A stretch of 64,000 bases of DNA from Verrucomicrobiales bacterium (GCA_016795425.1 JAEUHG010000123.1:1-64000), one strand, 5' to 3'; shown: positions 52,495-62,086, counted from the stretch's first letter. Numbers and translations are program-made. Notes: generated by a model from the letters alone, not told the origin.

Positions 52495-54210
52495 TCAGAC
52501 GACGCCAGTGGGTTCGGAGCGCCGAGGTCGGATGGGGCCGAGGCGAACGACGTTCTCCGGATCGAAATCGGTGAGCTTGAGCCAGTCCTCGGTGAGGTCG
52601 GTGGATGGGAAAAGGTCGTTTTCCGCGTGTTCCAGTCGCAGGCTGGAGAGAAGGTCTTCGCGAGTCAGTTCACCCGGTGTGCCCGTCGCAATCGCGCGCT
52701 TGATGGCGAGGCCCTTGGCTCGTTCCACAATGGCGGCGATGATCGCTCCACTGGCCAGGTCACCGCGAGTCAGCACATCGCGGCGCCCGCTGCGGTAGGT
52801 CACCTCCAGGAATTCGTTTTCCGGAGAGCGGGCGAAGTGCGCGTTGGCCACCGCCTCGGCCAGGCTGGAACCAGGTTCCGCCAGCGGCAGGGTGTCGCGC
52901 AGGTAGATTTCATAGATCCGGCGGGCTCCGGGAAGATCGGGGCGGCGGACCCGGATTTTGCGATCGATGCGGCCGGGTCGCAGGATGGCGGGATCGATGA
53001 GGTCAGCCCGGTTGGAGGCTAGAATAATGACCACATTGGCCAAGGGTTCGATGCCGTCCATCTCGGTGCAGAACATCGGCACCAGCGTGGACAGGATGCT
53101 ATGAGCCCGACCCCCGCGACGAACGCCGAGAATGCTCTCCGCCTCATCGATAAACAGAAATGCCAAATGGCCCTCGGCGGCGCGCTCGCGGCATTGGGCG
53201 AAGAGATCCCGCACCTGGCGTTCGGATTCTCCGACCCACATATTGAGGACTTCGGGTCCTTTCACATGAAGGAAGAACTCGGGTCGATCGATGCCCGCGG
53301 ATTCCCGGATCTGCTGGCGCAGGTTCCAGGCGGTGGCCTTTCCGAGCAGCGTCTTTCCGCAGCCGGGCGGACCATGGAGAAGGAAGCCCTTGGGCACCGA
53401 ATGTTCGAAACGCTGGTAGAGATCCTTGTGAAGCAGGGGAAGTTCGATCGTATCGCGGATGGCCTGGACCGCCTCGTCCTGTCCACCGATCGCGGTCCAG
53501 GGCAGTTCCGAGACTTTCTCCAGCGATCGTTCGATACGGCGGCCAACGGAGAGGACTTCCAGGGCCACGCGCTGGTTCGGATCGAGGCGAATCTCGAGTC
53601 CGGCCTTCAGCTTCTCCTTGGCGAGAAGGGCGGAGCGCGTCACGACGACGGGTGTGAGACCTCCTTCATTGCCGATGCGCAGTCGCCCGTCGGAGAGGAC
53701 TTCATCGATGCGCACCACGGGGCCGCTGCGGTCAAAGCCCAGGGCTTGAACGACAGCGAACGCCTCGTTACAGAGCACCCGTTGGCCGATCTGCAGGCTG
53801 GCGAGCGGGAGTTGGGGGTCGACACGGCAAACGTAGTCGGCACCACCCACGCACACATGGACGCGGTCCTTTTCGAGCACGGCGAGAAAGGTGCCGACAC
53901 GAAAGGCCGGCGACCGAAGTTTTTCGAGGGCTTCGTCGTATTTTTCGAGGGCCTGACGCGCCTGATCATTCATCTCCTCGAGCGCGACGACGCGATCGCG
54001 GAAATAAGCGAGGTCAACGATGGCCGAGTGGCGCGGCGGGAGCTTTCTCGCGATCAGGTCGAGGACCTGCAGCGTTGAAAGTTGGTCGAGTTCTTCTTTC
54101 GGAAGAAGGTCGGCCAGGCTGGGGAACTCGTCATCGTCGACGCGGGAACTCGATGCTGCCGACGTATCGGCGCCGGGGGCCGCGTGAGGTTTCTTCTTCG
54201 GCTCGGCCAT
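52495..54210 (-). CDS. mpa: Proteasome-associated AAA+ unfoldase (Mpa/ARC)
   Basis: A 571-residue hexameric ATPase, first gene of the operon. An N-terminal coiled coil (about 68-100) should bind the modifier. Two OB-like domains (about 104-230) lead to an AAA+ domain with Walker A GPPGCGKT (280-287), Walker B FLFIDEAES (351-359) and arginine-finger region ILRPGRIDRK. It unfolds tagged proteins and threads them into the 20S core. The C-terminus reads EPTGVV, with no penultimate Tyr of the GQYL or HbYX type that opens the proteasome gate in characterised systems. It is slightly shorter than mycobacterial Mpa. The upstream 290 bp hold the operon promoter; no consensus was clear. Confidence 0.92.
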   Translation of the reverse strand: MAEPKKKPHAAPGADTSAASSSRVDDDEFPSLADLLPKEELDQLSTLQVLDLIARKLPPRHSAIVDLAYFRDRVVALEEMNDQARQALEKYDEALEKLRSPAFRVGTFLAVLEKDRVHVCVGGADYVCRVDPQLPLASLQIGQRVLCNEAFAVVQALGFDRSGPVVRIDEVLSDGRLRIGNEGGLTPVVVTRSALLAKEKLKAGLEIRLDPNQRVALEVLSVGRRIERSLEKVSELPWTAIGGQDEAVQAIRDTIELPLLHKDLYQRFEHSVPKGFLLHGPPGCGKTLLGKATAWNLRQQIRESAGIDRPEFFLHVKGPEVLNMWVGESERQVRDLFAQCRERAAEGHLAFLFIDEAESILGVRRGGRAHSILSTLVPMFCTEMDGIEPLANVVIILASNRADLIDPAILRPGRIDRKIRVRRPDLPGARRIYEIYLRDTLPLAEPGSSLAEAVANAHFARSPENEFLEVTYRSGRRDVLTRGDLASGAIIAAIVERAKGLAIKRAIATGTPGELTREDLLSSLRLEHAENDLFPSTDLTEDWLKLTDFDPENVVRLGPIRPRRSEPTGVV

Positions 54211-54502
54211 GCCGCCACCGTAAGTGCGGCCCGGATTTTTGCAAACGGCTGCTAATTCGGGCGCATGCAGCGTCGCAGCGTTTCCGGAGCCGCAGGATGT
54301 CGCGATTGTTCGGCGCGGCGACGTTCAGCGGAAGGGTGCCGTTGGCCTTGAGAATCGGGCGGGTGCGGTCATCGACACGCCAAGAACCCCGCGGCGCATG
54401 GCTTAAAGCATCGAACAGGTCCTGCCGTGCCGGGACCGGCCCGGCGGTCGCACCAGTCCGACCCCTCCAGTCGGTCGCTCTGCTGACGGTCGTGTTGGGC
54501 GA
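54211..54502. other. Intergenic region upstream of mpa, with a coding-like segment
   Basis: 292 bp between the pseudopilin stop and the mpa start. One minus-strand frame has a coding-like run (see the next entry) but no start codon. The mpa promoter should be here; none is clear by eye. Confidence 0.45.
54250..54440 (-). pseudogene. Possible decayed gene segment
   Basis: In the frame of the pseudopilin, after its TAG, the DNA stays open and codes for a stretch with coding-like codon choice (VDDRTRPILKANGTLPLNV, then NNRDILRLRKRC). There is no ATG, GTG or TTG start in a suitable place. It may be the remnant of a 3' gene end next to mpa. No family is recognised. Confidence 0.25.
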
Positions 54503-55324
54503 CTACTGATCGATCCGCTGCGTCGTCTTGCTCCAGAGCCACTCGACGTCCTTGTTGTTCGCCTGATTCCCGGGGATGAAGCTGGCGCGCTTGACGGGGA
54601 TCTTGGTGCGGCCATCGATCCACTTCTTAATGGCCGAATGACCGTCGGCGAAGGCGAAGCCACAAGCGCCGTTATGGTAGCTCGCCGGGCAGTCGGGGAG
54701 CACGGCGTTGGCCAGGTTCGGAGCAGGCTTCATGTCGGTGCAGAAAAACCCGTCGTTCATGCTGTCGGGTTGTTCGTCGACAAAAACCCAAGTGTCGGCG
54801 GGCGCAATCAGGTCGCTCTCGCGCAGGAACATGCGCCAAGGCGGGCTCGTGCCAAACCAAGTGGCTTTGCCGTCGTGCATACCCATCCAAGCGTTGATGG
54901 AATTGCTGCGAAGACGTTGGCGAGCGGGAGTGCCCTTGGTGGTGAAAATGTCGGCCGGGCATTTGTACACCGCCGCAGCCTTCCCCACGTAATTCCACAG
55001 CGTACCACGGGCCAGGGTGTTGGTGACGTCCCAGTTGTCCCGGTTGCTGCTGCTCCAGTCGAGAATGCCGTAGACCCACACGTTCTGATTGGGGTTATCG
55101 GAATAGGCGGGCGGAATCTTGCCCCCCTGGTCATCCACGTAAAGGTTCCAACCGACCATCAACTGTTTGGTGTTGTTGAGGCACAAAATGCCCTGGCCCT
55201 TGGACTTCGCCTTGCTAAGGGCGGGCAGGAGCATGGAGGCCAGGATCGCTATGATGGCGATGACCACCAGAAGTTCGATGAGGGTAAAACCGCGGCGAGT
55301 CTGGGAAATGACGGGCAGTTTCAT
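54503..55324 (-). CDS. Type II pseudopilin-like protein with H-X9-DG domain
   Basis: A 273-residue protein with the N-methylation/prepilin peptidase motif RRGFTLIELLVVIAIIAIL near residue 10, followed by the usual hydrophobic helix and LPALSKAK. CLNNTKQLMVGWNLYVDD begins the globular part. H-NGACGFAFA-DG near residue 225 is the H-X9-DG signature that defines a large family expanded in Verrucomicrobia and Planctomycetes. It is probably exported and assembled into, or released by, a type II secretion-like pseudopilus. No partner pilin genes are adjacent. It is divergent from the DUF1549/DUF1553 gene. Confidence 0.92.
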   Translation of the reverse strand: MKLPVISQTRRGFTLIELLVVIAIIAILASMLLPALSKAKSKGQGILCLNNTKQLMVGWNLYVDDQGGKIPPAYSDNPNQNVWVYGILDWSSSNRDNWDVTNTLARGTLWNYVGKAAAVYKCPADIFTTKGTPARQRLRSNSINAWMGMHDGKATWFGTSPPWRMFLRESDLIAPADTWVFVDEQPDSMNDGFFCTDMKPAPNLANAVLPDCPASYHNGACGFAFADGHSAIKKWIDGRTKIPVKRASFIPGNQANNKDVEWLWSKTTQRIDQ

Positions 55325-55664
55325 AATTCAAATACCGGGCTTCGCGGGGGAATCCAAAGCCCTTCCTCGTTTCCACGGCCAGCCTGCCCCCGGAGATTCC
55401 ATGATGCAAGTCGTAGTCTTGATGTGCGTGCAAAAACGTCAGGGGCAACGGTGAGAGGGAAGAGGGGAGGGGGAGACTTGGACTCGCGCCGAGCCGTATC
55501 AGGCAGGCGCCGAGGAGAGGCTGAAGGGAGGTGCGAATTGGAGTCCGTTTCCTCTGCGGCTTCGCGCCTCAGCCGTTGCGTGATGCCCCTTTCGTGATGC
55601 CCCTCCTTCCTTCGCAACAGGACTTGCAACGGTCGGCGCAGGCGGAAAGAGTGACTGAGCTTCC
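55325..55664. other. Divergent intergenic region with purine tract and tandem repeat
   Basis: 340 bp without a gene. It contains a 24-base run of pure purines (55453-55476) and two direct copies of CGTGATGCCCCT (55579-55590 and 55593-55604) with a 14-base period. Both promoters should be here but no consensus is clear. Confidence 0.5.
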
Positions 55665-58658
55665 ATGCTGCTTGATCGTCCTCATCTTGGCCTGGCCGCG
55701 AGTCTGATTTCGCTGCTGGTCGCGGGTTCCGACCTGGCTCTCGGCACGCGTGCGCGGGCCGCGGACCTACGGTTCAACCGGGATATTCGCCCCATACTGT
55801 CCGACCACTGCTTTCAATGCCATGGACCGGATGCCTCCTCTCGAAAGGCGAAGCTCCGGTTGGATGTGAGGGAAGGCGCGATCGGGCAACGCAGCGAGGG
55901 AGGGCCGGTGGTGAAGGTGGGGGATCCGAATGGCAGTTCCCTCATAGCGCGGGTGATCAGCCACGATCCGGACGAGGTCATGCCACCGCCGGATGTGAAG
56001 AAGCCGCTGTCGGAATCCCAGGTGGCCACGCTCAAGGAATGGATCCGCCAGGGCGCCCCCTACGAGGGGCATTGGGCCTATGAACCGGTGGAGCGGCCGG
56101 TGGAACCGCGGACCGCCGTGGGGGATCGGTGGGCTCGCAATCCCATCGATCGATTCATCGCGGCGAAATGGGAAGGGCGCGGCATGGAGCCGTCACCGAA
56201 GGCGGATCCGCGGACCTTGCGTCGGCGATTGAACTTCGACCTGACGGGATTGCCGCCGCGGCCGCACGAGGTGGATCAGTTCGAAGCCGATGCATCGGAT
56301 CCGGCCTATGAACGGGTGGTGGATGAGTTGCTACGATCCCCACATTTCGGTGAACGCATGGCGGTATTCTGGCTCGACCTGGTTCGCTACGGAGACACCG
56401 TGGGCTATCATGGAGACCAGGATTTTACCGTCTGGCCGTATCGGGACTATGTGATTCGCGCGTTCAACGCCAACCTGCCTTTCTCCCAGTTCACCCGGGA
56501 GAATTTGGCTGGCGACCTGTTGCCCGATGCGACCCGCGACCAGAAGGTGGCGTCGGGCTACAACCGCCTGTTGATGATCACCGCCGAGGGCGGAGCGCAG
56601 GACCGGGAGTATCGTGCAAAGTACGCGGCCGATCGCGTGCGCAATACCTCCACCGTTTGGATGGGAGTGACCCTCGGATGCGCCGAGTGTCATGACCACA
56701 AGTACGATCCGTTCACAACCAAGGATTTCTACAGCTTCTCGGCCTACTTCGCCGATTTGAATGAGAAGGGATTCTACGACCGCGGCTATCCCACGGGCGA
56801 TTGGGGACCTTCGTTGGCGCTGCCGAATGATCAGCAGGCCGCGGAGATGGACCGGTGGAAGCGAGAGATCGCCGCGCTCGAAAAGGATTACCAGGCCGAG
56901 ACGCCTGTGCTGGTAACGGCACAGAAGACTTGGGAGCAAGGCTTGGAGAGCAAAGAAGGTCCGGCGTGGAGCGAGTGGCGCAGCCTGGGACCCTTCACCG
57001 CCGCCACTTTTGACGCCGCCTATGACCGCGATTTTGGGGTGGAAAAGAAGGGTTCCCTCGATCTGGGGAAGAAGTACGGGGACGAGAAGCTGGCGTGGGA
57101 AGCGCGGCCGCAGTGGAAGGATGGGGCCATTCACGCTTTGACTGGCGATCAGGCCGCCACCTACCTCTATCGCACCGTGACGACCGCAGCGGCGCAGGAG
57201 TTGGCCGTGTCGCTGGGCAGCGATGACGCCCTCAAGATCTGGCTGAATGGCGAACCGGTTCTGGCCCGCAAAGTGCAGCGAGCCGTGGAGCCGGATCAGG
57301 AAAAACCCGTGCTGAAGTTGAAGGAAGGCGAGAATCAACTGCTTCTCAAGGTGGTCAACGGCGGCGGAGGTTATGGATTCACCTTCAAGACGTTGGGGGC
57401 GGCGCCTCCGGAGATTCTGGATATTGTTCGCGTGCCGGCCGACCAGCGGACCGCCGAGCAGGCCAACAAATTGAGCTCCCACTTCCGCACGGTGACACCG
57501 CACCTGGAAGCCACGCGCCGGGCCCTCGCCGATGCGCGCAAGGCACTGGCGGATCTGACCGCGAAGGTGCCGACCACATTGGTGTCGGAGCGCCTTGCCG
57601 AACCCCGCGTCACCCGGGTGCTTCGTCGGGGGAATTGGCTGGATGACGGCGGAGAAGTGGTTCAACCCGCCGTTCCCGGATTCCTTCCCGCCGCCGGTGG
57701 CCGGGAGGGGCGTCGCACGCGGCTGGATTTGGCGGAGTGGTTGGTGGCTCCCGAGAATCCGCTTACCGCGCGGGTGTTCGTGAATCGATTGTGGAAGCAG
57801 TTCTTTGGCGTGGGATTGTCCAAGAAACTGGAGGACATCGGGGCGCAGGGCGAGTGGCCCTCGCACCCGGAGTTGCTGGACTGGTTGGCCAGCGAATTTC
57901 GCGACAGCGGTTGGAACGTGAAGCACATGGTGCGCCTCATGGTCACTTCCGCGACCTACCGGCAGAGTTCGAAATCCAGCGAACGGTTGCGGGAGGCGGA
58001 TCCGGACAACCGGCTGCTCGCCCGCCAAGCGGCGGTGCGTTTGGACGCGGAGTTCATTCGCGACAATGCCTTGGCGGTATCCGGGTTGCTGGTGCAGAGG
58101 CAGGGAGGGCCGAGCGTGAAGCCGTACCAGCCCGCGGGGTATTATTCGCAGCTGAATTTTCCCAAGCGCGAGTACGAGGCCGATCGTGGCGAGAACCAGT
58201 ATCGGCGCGGCGTCTATACCCACTGGCAGCGCACCTTTCTGCACCCCAGCCTGGCAGCCTTCGACGCCCCGACGCGTGAGGAATGCACGGCGGACCGGGT
58301 TCGATCCAACACTCCACAGCAGGCCCTGGCCTTATTGAACGATCCTTCCTATGTCGAGGCGGCGCGCGGGTTGGCCGAGCGCAGCCTGCGAGAAGGCGGA
58401 TCGACGGACGCCAGCCGCATCCGGTTCCTGTTCCGCGAAGTGCTGGCGCGACTGCCGCAGTCCGAAGAGGAGAGGACGCTTCTGGCGATGCGCGCCGCGC
58501 ATGGCAGGGACTACGAAGCCGATCCGAAGGCGGCCGAGGCGGTGCTGAGCGTCGGTGAACGTGCCGTGCCGAAGGACGTGTCGAAAGCCGAGTTGGCATC
58601 GTGGACCTCCGTAGCCCGCGTGCTTCTGAATTTGCACGAGGTCATCACTCGTTCCTGA
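55665..58658 (+). CDS. PSCyt1/DUF1549/DUF1553 secreted cytochrome c-like protein
   Basis: A 997-residue protein of a family typical of Planctomycetes and Verrucomicrobia. A signal peptide (about 1-33) leads to the PSCyt1 domain with one heme site, CFQCH (residues 49-53). DUF1549 (about 150-370) includes FDLTGLPP and GCAECHDHKYDPF, which offers a second CxxCH. An inserted beta-rich domain of about 150 residues (435-583) follows, then DUF1553 (about 683-950) with NPLTARVFVNRLWKQFFG and TPQQALALLND. The family is thought to act outside the cytoplasm in oxidation or polysaccharide breakdown, but no activity is established. A HEAT/cytochrome gene follows 50 bp later, probably in one unit. Confidence 0.88.
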   Translation: MLLDRPHLGLAASLISLLVAGSDLALGTRARAADLRFNRDIRPILSDHCFQCHGPDASSRKAKLRLDVREGAIGQRSEGGPVVKVGDPNGSSLIARVISHDPDEVMPPPDVKKPLSESQVATLKEWIRQGAPYEGHWAYEPVERPVEPRTAVGDRWARNPIDRFIAAKWEGRGMEPSPKADPRTLRRRLNFDLTGLPPRPHEVDQFEADASDPAYERVVDELLRSPHFGERMAVFWLDLVRYGDTVGYHGDQDFTVWPYRDYVIRAFNANLPFSQFTRENLAGDLLPDATRDQKVASGYNRLLMITAEGGAQDREYRAKYAADRVRNTSTVWMGVTLGCAECHDHKYDPFTTKDFYSFSAYFADLNEKGFYDRGYPTGDWGPSLALPNDQQAAEMDRWKREIAALEKDYQAETPVLVTAQKTWEQGLESKEGPAWSEWRSLGPFTAATFDAAYDRDFGVEKKGSLDLGKKYGDEKLAWEARPQWKDGAIHALTGDQAATYLYRTVTTAAAQELAVSLGSDDALKIWLNGEPVLARKVQRAVEPDQEKPVLKLKEGENQLLLKVVNGGGGYGFTFKTLGAAPPEILDIVRVPADQRTAEQANKLSSHFRTVTPHLEATRRALADARKALADLTAKVPTTLVSERLAEPRVTRVLRRGNWLDDGGEVVQPAVPGFLPAAGGREGRRTRLDLAEWLVAPENPLTARVFVNRLWKQFFGVGLSKKLEDIGAQGEWPSHPELLDWLASEFRDSGWNVKHMVRLMVTSATYRQSSKSSERLREADPDNRLLARQAAVRLDAEFIRDNALAVSGLLVQRQGGPSVKPYQPAGYYSQLNFPKREYEADRGENQYRRGVYTHWQRTFLHPSLAAFDAPTREECTADRVRSNTPQQALALLNDPSYVEAARGLAERSLREGGSTDASRIRFLFREVLARLPQSEEERTLLAMRAAHGRDYEADPKAAEAVLSVGERAVPKDVSKAELASWTSVARVLLNLHEVITRS

Positions 58659-58708
58659 TTTCAGCGGCCGCTGATCGTCGTTCCGCCTCCATCTTTCCGG
58701 TAGCCCCT

Positions 58709-61700
58709 ATGCGTTCCTACTCATCGACTCTTCGTGCTGCCTTGATGCTGCCCTGGTGTTGGGCATCGCTGGCACCCTCCCTCCACGCGGCGGATCATGC
58801 TTTGGCCTCCGCGGGTTCCGGTCCCCGCATCGCCCAGGCTTCCGACGAAGGCAGGCAGGCGATCCGGAGGTTTCGCATCCCCAAGGACTGGCAGGTGGAA
58901 TTGATTGCCGCGGAACCGGATTTGGCGAACCCGGTGGCATTCGCCTTCGATGAACGCGAGCGGATCTATGTGGTGGAGACGTTTCGACATAGCGAGGGGG
59001 TCCTGGACATTCGCGGGCGTGCCAACTGGCCGAGCGCGACCTACAAGAAGGCTTTGCCGCCCGAGCGCCTGGCGCGTATCGCCGAGGAGGTTTTGGATGC
59101 CGACCTTGCCTGCCGCACCGTGGAGGATCGTGAGCGGATGTTGCGTGGGTATTTCCTCGAGAATACACCCACGCTCGAACGGATGACGGACCGTCTCAAG
59201 GTCATCTTCCGGGGAGGCGATGGAAGATCGGCAGGATCGCAGATTTATGCGGATGGATTCTCGCGGCTGACCGACGGGTTGGCCTCGGGCGTTTTGGCCC
59301 GTGGCAACGAAGTGTGGTTTGCCAATATTCCCAGCCTCTGGAGGCTGCGCGACACGGATGGGGACGGTGTGGCGGAGGCGCGCGACGCGTTGCACCAGGG
59401 GTTCGGGGTGCGGGTGGGATTTCTCGGGCATGACCTTCACGGACTCTGTTTTGGTCCGGACGGCCGCCTCTACTTCACGGTCGGCGATCGCGGAGCCAAC
59501 GTGACCACCAAGGAAGGCCGGCGCTTGGAGACGCCGGATTCGGGCGCGGTCTTTCGGTGTGATCCGGATGGATCCAATTTGGAGATCTTCGCCACCGGGC
59601 TCCGCAACCCCCAGGAACTGGTGTTTGACGATCTGGGCAATCTTTGGACGGGCGACAACAATTCCGATGGCGGCGACCAAGCGCGCTGGACTTACCTGGT
59701 GGAAGGGGGCGATTGCGGCTGGCACATCGGCTGGCAATTCCTGGAGGGTCCGCGCCCCCGCGGTCCCTGGAACTCCGAAGGCATGTGGCGTCCGGAGTCG
59801 GCATCCAGGATCGGCTATATCATTCCGGCGCTGGCCAACATTGGTGCCGGCCCGTCCGGGGTGACGTACGGTTTTGGAACGGGTCTGCCGGACGAATACA
59901 ACGGCCGGTTCTTCATGGTTGATTTTCGGGGAGGCCCCAGTGGGATCTGGAATATCGGAGTGCGCCCGAAAGGCGCTGGCTACGAGGTCGAAGAGGCCAA
60001 GGAGTTTTTGTGGAATGCTCTCCCTACCGACGTGGAGGTGGGGCCGGATGGAGGTTTGTATTGGGCGGATTGGGTTCAAGGCTGGGAAAAGCCTGGCAAG
60101 GGGCGCATTTATCGCGTTTACGAACCAAAGTCGGCGCGAAGTTCAGTGGCGGCCGAGACGCGCGAGTTGCTGGGCGCGAATCTGGGTCTGCGAGACGAGG
60201 CGACCCTGGCCGGACTCCTGGGGCACGCGGATCAACGTGTGCGGCGCCGGGCGCAGGAGGCATTGGTGGGTCAGGGCGCCGTGGGGGTGCTTCAAAAGGT
60301 GGCTGCCGACAAGGGGCCGCGGCGGGCGCGGTTGCATGCCTTGTGGGGACTTTGGCAACTCGGGCGTCGCCATCCTGAAATGGCACGTCCCTTGGTCTCG
60401 CTCCTTTCCGATGCCGATCCCGAGATACGTGGGCAGGCGGCGCGGGTTCTGGGCGATGTGGGAGTGACGCGGGCGGGTGCTGCGGTGAGGAAACTGCTGG
60501 GCGATCCGGAACCTCGCCCGCGGTTTTTTGCAGCGATGGCCTTGCATCGTTTGCGCCACGCGGAAGCGGGGGACGACGTGCTCGCGATGTTGAGAAATGC
60601 GGGCGACGCAGATCCGTTTCTTCGGCATGCCGGGGTCATGGGTTTGGTGGGGACGCGGACGTCAGAGGAGTTGGCGGGTTTGACGAAGGACGCGTCGTCG
60701 GCCGTGCGCCTGGCGGCGGTGGTGGCTTTGCGGCGGCTGCAGCGCTCGGAGGTGGCGTCCTTCCTGGAAGATTCGGATCCGCGGGTGGTGTTGGAGGCGG
60801 CGCGGGCGATCAATGACGTTCCCATTGCCTCCGCCCTGCCGGCTCTGGCAGCGCTGATTCGTCGTCCCGGTATGGACGAACCGCTGGGGCGCCGTGTGCT
60901 GAATGCGAATTGGCGCGAAGGACAGCCAGCGAATGCCGAGGCCTTGGCGGCTTTCGCAAGCGGGTCCGAGGGTTCGGCCGCATTGCGCGCCGACGCCGCG
61001 GCCCTCCTGGGGCATTTTGCCAAACCCTCCGGACGCGACACGGTCACCGGACTTTGGCGTCCCTTGGCGGAACGCGACCCGGCGGTTGCGCGCTCCGCCC
61101 TGGCACGGCACTTCCAGGCGATGATTCAAGCCGGGGATGCGATTCAAGTGGCGGCGGTGAACGCGGCGGCGGAGTTGGATTATCGGGCCGCGACGCCGGT
61201 TCTGAGGGAGTTGGTGCGATCCGAGAGCGCCGCGGTGCCCGCCCGACTCGCGGCGATTCGGGCGCTCGGTTCCTGGCGAGATCCCGAGATGGGGACTTGG
61301 GTGAATCACCTGACGAAATCACCGGAAGCGCGGGTGCGGGCCGAAGCCGTCCGGTGGGCGGCGCGATTGGAGGATGGTTCGGGATTGGCAGCCATTCAGG
61401 CGGCCCTGGACAACGGCACGCCGGCGGAGAAGCAGGCCGCCTTGGCCGGCCTCGCCACCATCAAGCATGGGACGGCCGACGCGCTCCTCGAAGCCTGGTT
61501 GGAACGCGCCATCGGTGGGCGCGTGGATTTGGCCGTGGAGTTGGATTTGCTGGAGGCGAGTCGGGCGCGGGAGAACGACACCCTTCGAACCCTGCTGGCG
61601 CGCTACGAAGCCTCCTTGGTCAGCACGAATCCCGCACAGTCGCGGCGCTACGCACTGCGGGGTGGGGACGCCGAAGAAGGGCGTCGCGTGTTTTTTGAAC

Positions 61701-62086
61701 GCGAGCAAGTGCAATGTCTCCGATGTCATAAGATTTCCGGTGAAGGCGGCGTGGTCGGGCCTGACCTGGCCGGGGTCGGCACCCGCCAGACGCGGGAGTA
61801 CCTCCTGGAATCGATCGTCCACCCCAATGCGGTCGTGGCGAAGGGATTTGAGAATCTGTTGATCGAAACCAAGGACGGCCGGGAGTGGTCGGGCACCATC
61901 GCTGAGGAGACCGCGGACACCTTGGTTCTCAATACGTTGGAAGAGGGGCCGGCGACGATCCGGAAGGCCGACATCACGGATCGACGGATTGGACTGTCGA
62001 GTATGCCGGAGGGATTGGCGGATTTGATCTCACCGCGGGACCTGCGCAACCTGGTTGAATACCTGGCCAGTTTGAAGGCGCCTTAG
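58709..62086 (+). CDS. Putative membrane-bound dehydrogenase with HEAT repeats and C-terminal cytochrome c
   Basis: A 1,125-residue exported protein. A signal peptide precedes a beta-propeller (about 50-470) of the sugar/PQQ-type dehydrogenase fold, with GFLGHDLHGLCFGPDGRLYF, GTGLPDEYNGRFFM and a calcium-type loop LRDTDGDG. This is the TIGR02604 type. HEAT repeats run through about 480-960 (units such as DPEIRGQAARVLGD). The C-terminal cytochrome domain (TIGR02603-like) has its heme site CLRCH at 1003-1007 and then GPDLAGVG. It could oxidise a sugar or alcohol and pass electrons to its own heme; the substrate is unknown. The ATG at 58709 precedes the signal peptide; the frame is open a little further up. 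Confidence 0.88.
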   Translation: MRSYSSTLRAALMLPWCWASLAPSLHAADHALASAGSGPRIAQASDEGRQAIRRFRIPKDWQVELIAAEPDLANPVAFAFDERERIYVVETFRHSEGVLDIRGRANWPSATYKKALPPERLARIAEEVLDADLACRTVEDRERMLRGYFLENTPTLERMTDRLKVIFRGGDGRSAGSQIYADGFSRLTDGLASGVLARGNEVWFANIPSLWRLRDTDGDGVAEARDALHQGFGVRVGFLGHDLHGLCFGPDGRLYFTVGDRGANVTTKEGRRLETPDSGAVFRCDPDGSNLEIFATGLRNPQELVFDDLGNLWTGDNNSDGGDQARWTYLVEGGDCGWHIGWQFLEGPRPRGPWNSEGMWRPESASRIGYIIPALANIGAGPSGVTYGFGTGLPDEYNGRFFMVDFRGGPSGIWNIGVRPKGAGYEVEEAKEFLWNALPTDVEVGPDGGLYWADWVQGWEKPGKGRIYRVYEPKSARSSVAAETRELLGANLGLRDEATLAGLLGHADQRVRRRAQEALVGQGAVGVLQKVAADKGPRRARLHALWGLWQLGRRHPEMARPLVSLLSDADPEIRGQAARVLGDVGVTRAGAAVRKLLGDPEPRPRFFAAMALHRLRHAEAGDDVLAMLRNAGDADPFLRHAGVMGLVGTRTSEELAGLTKDASSAVRLAAVVALRRLQRSEVASFLEDSDPRVVLEAARAINDVPIASALPALAALIRRPGMDEPLGRRVLNANWREGQPANAEALAAFASGSEGSAALRADAAALLGHFAKPSGRDTVTGLWRPLAERDPAVARSALARHFQAMIQAGDAIQVAAVNAAAELDYRAATPVLRELVRSESAAVPARLAAIRALGSWRDPEMGTWVNHLTKSPEARVRAEAVRWAARLEDGSGLAAIQAALDNGTPAEKQAALAGLATIKHGTADALLEAWLERAIGGRVDLAVELDLLEASRARENDTLRTLLARYEASLVSTNPAQSRRYALRGGDAEEGRRVFFEREQVQCLRCHKISGEGGVVGPDLAGVGTRQTREYLLESIVHPNAVVAKGFENLLIETKDGREWSGTIAEETADTLVLNTLEEGPATIRKADITDRRIGLSSMPEGLADLISPRDLRNLVEYLASLKAP

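Noticed and set aside
56331..58244. Minus-strand frame of 637 codons inside the DUF1549/DUF1553 gene
   Set aside because: Very long, but opposite a well-supported conserved gene; no domain recognised in it.
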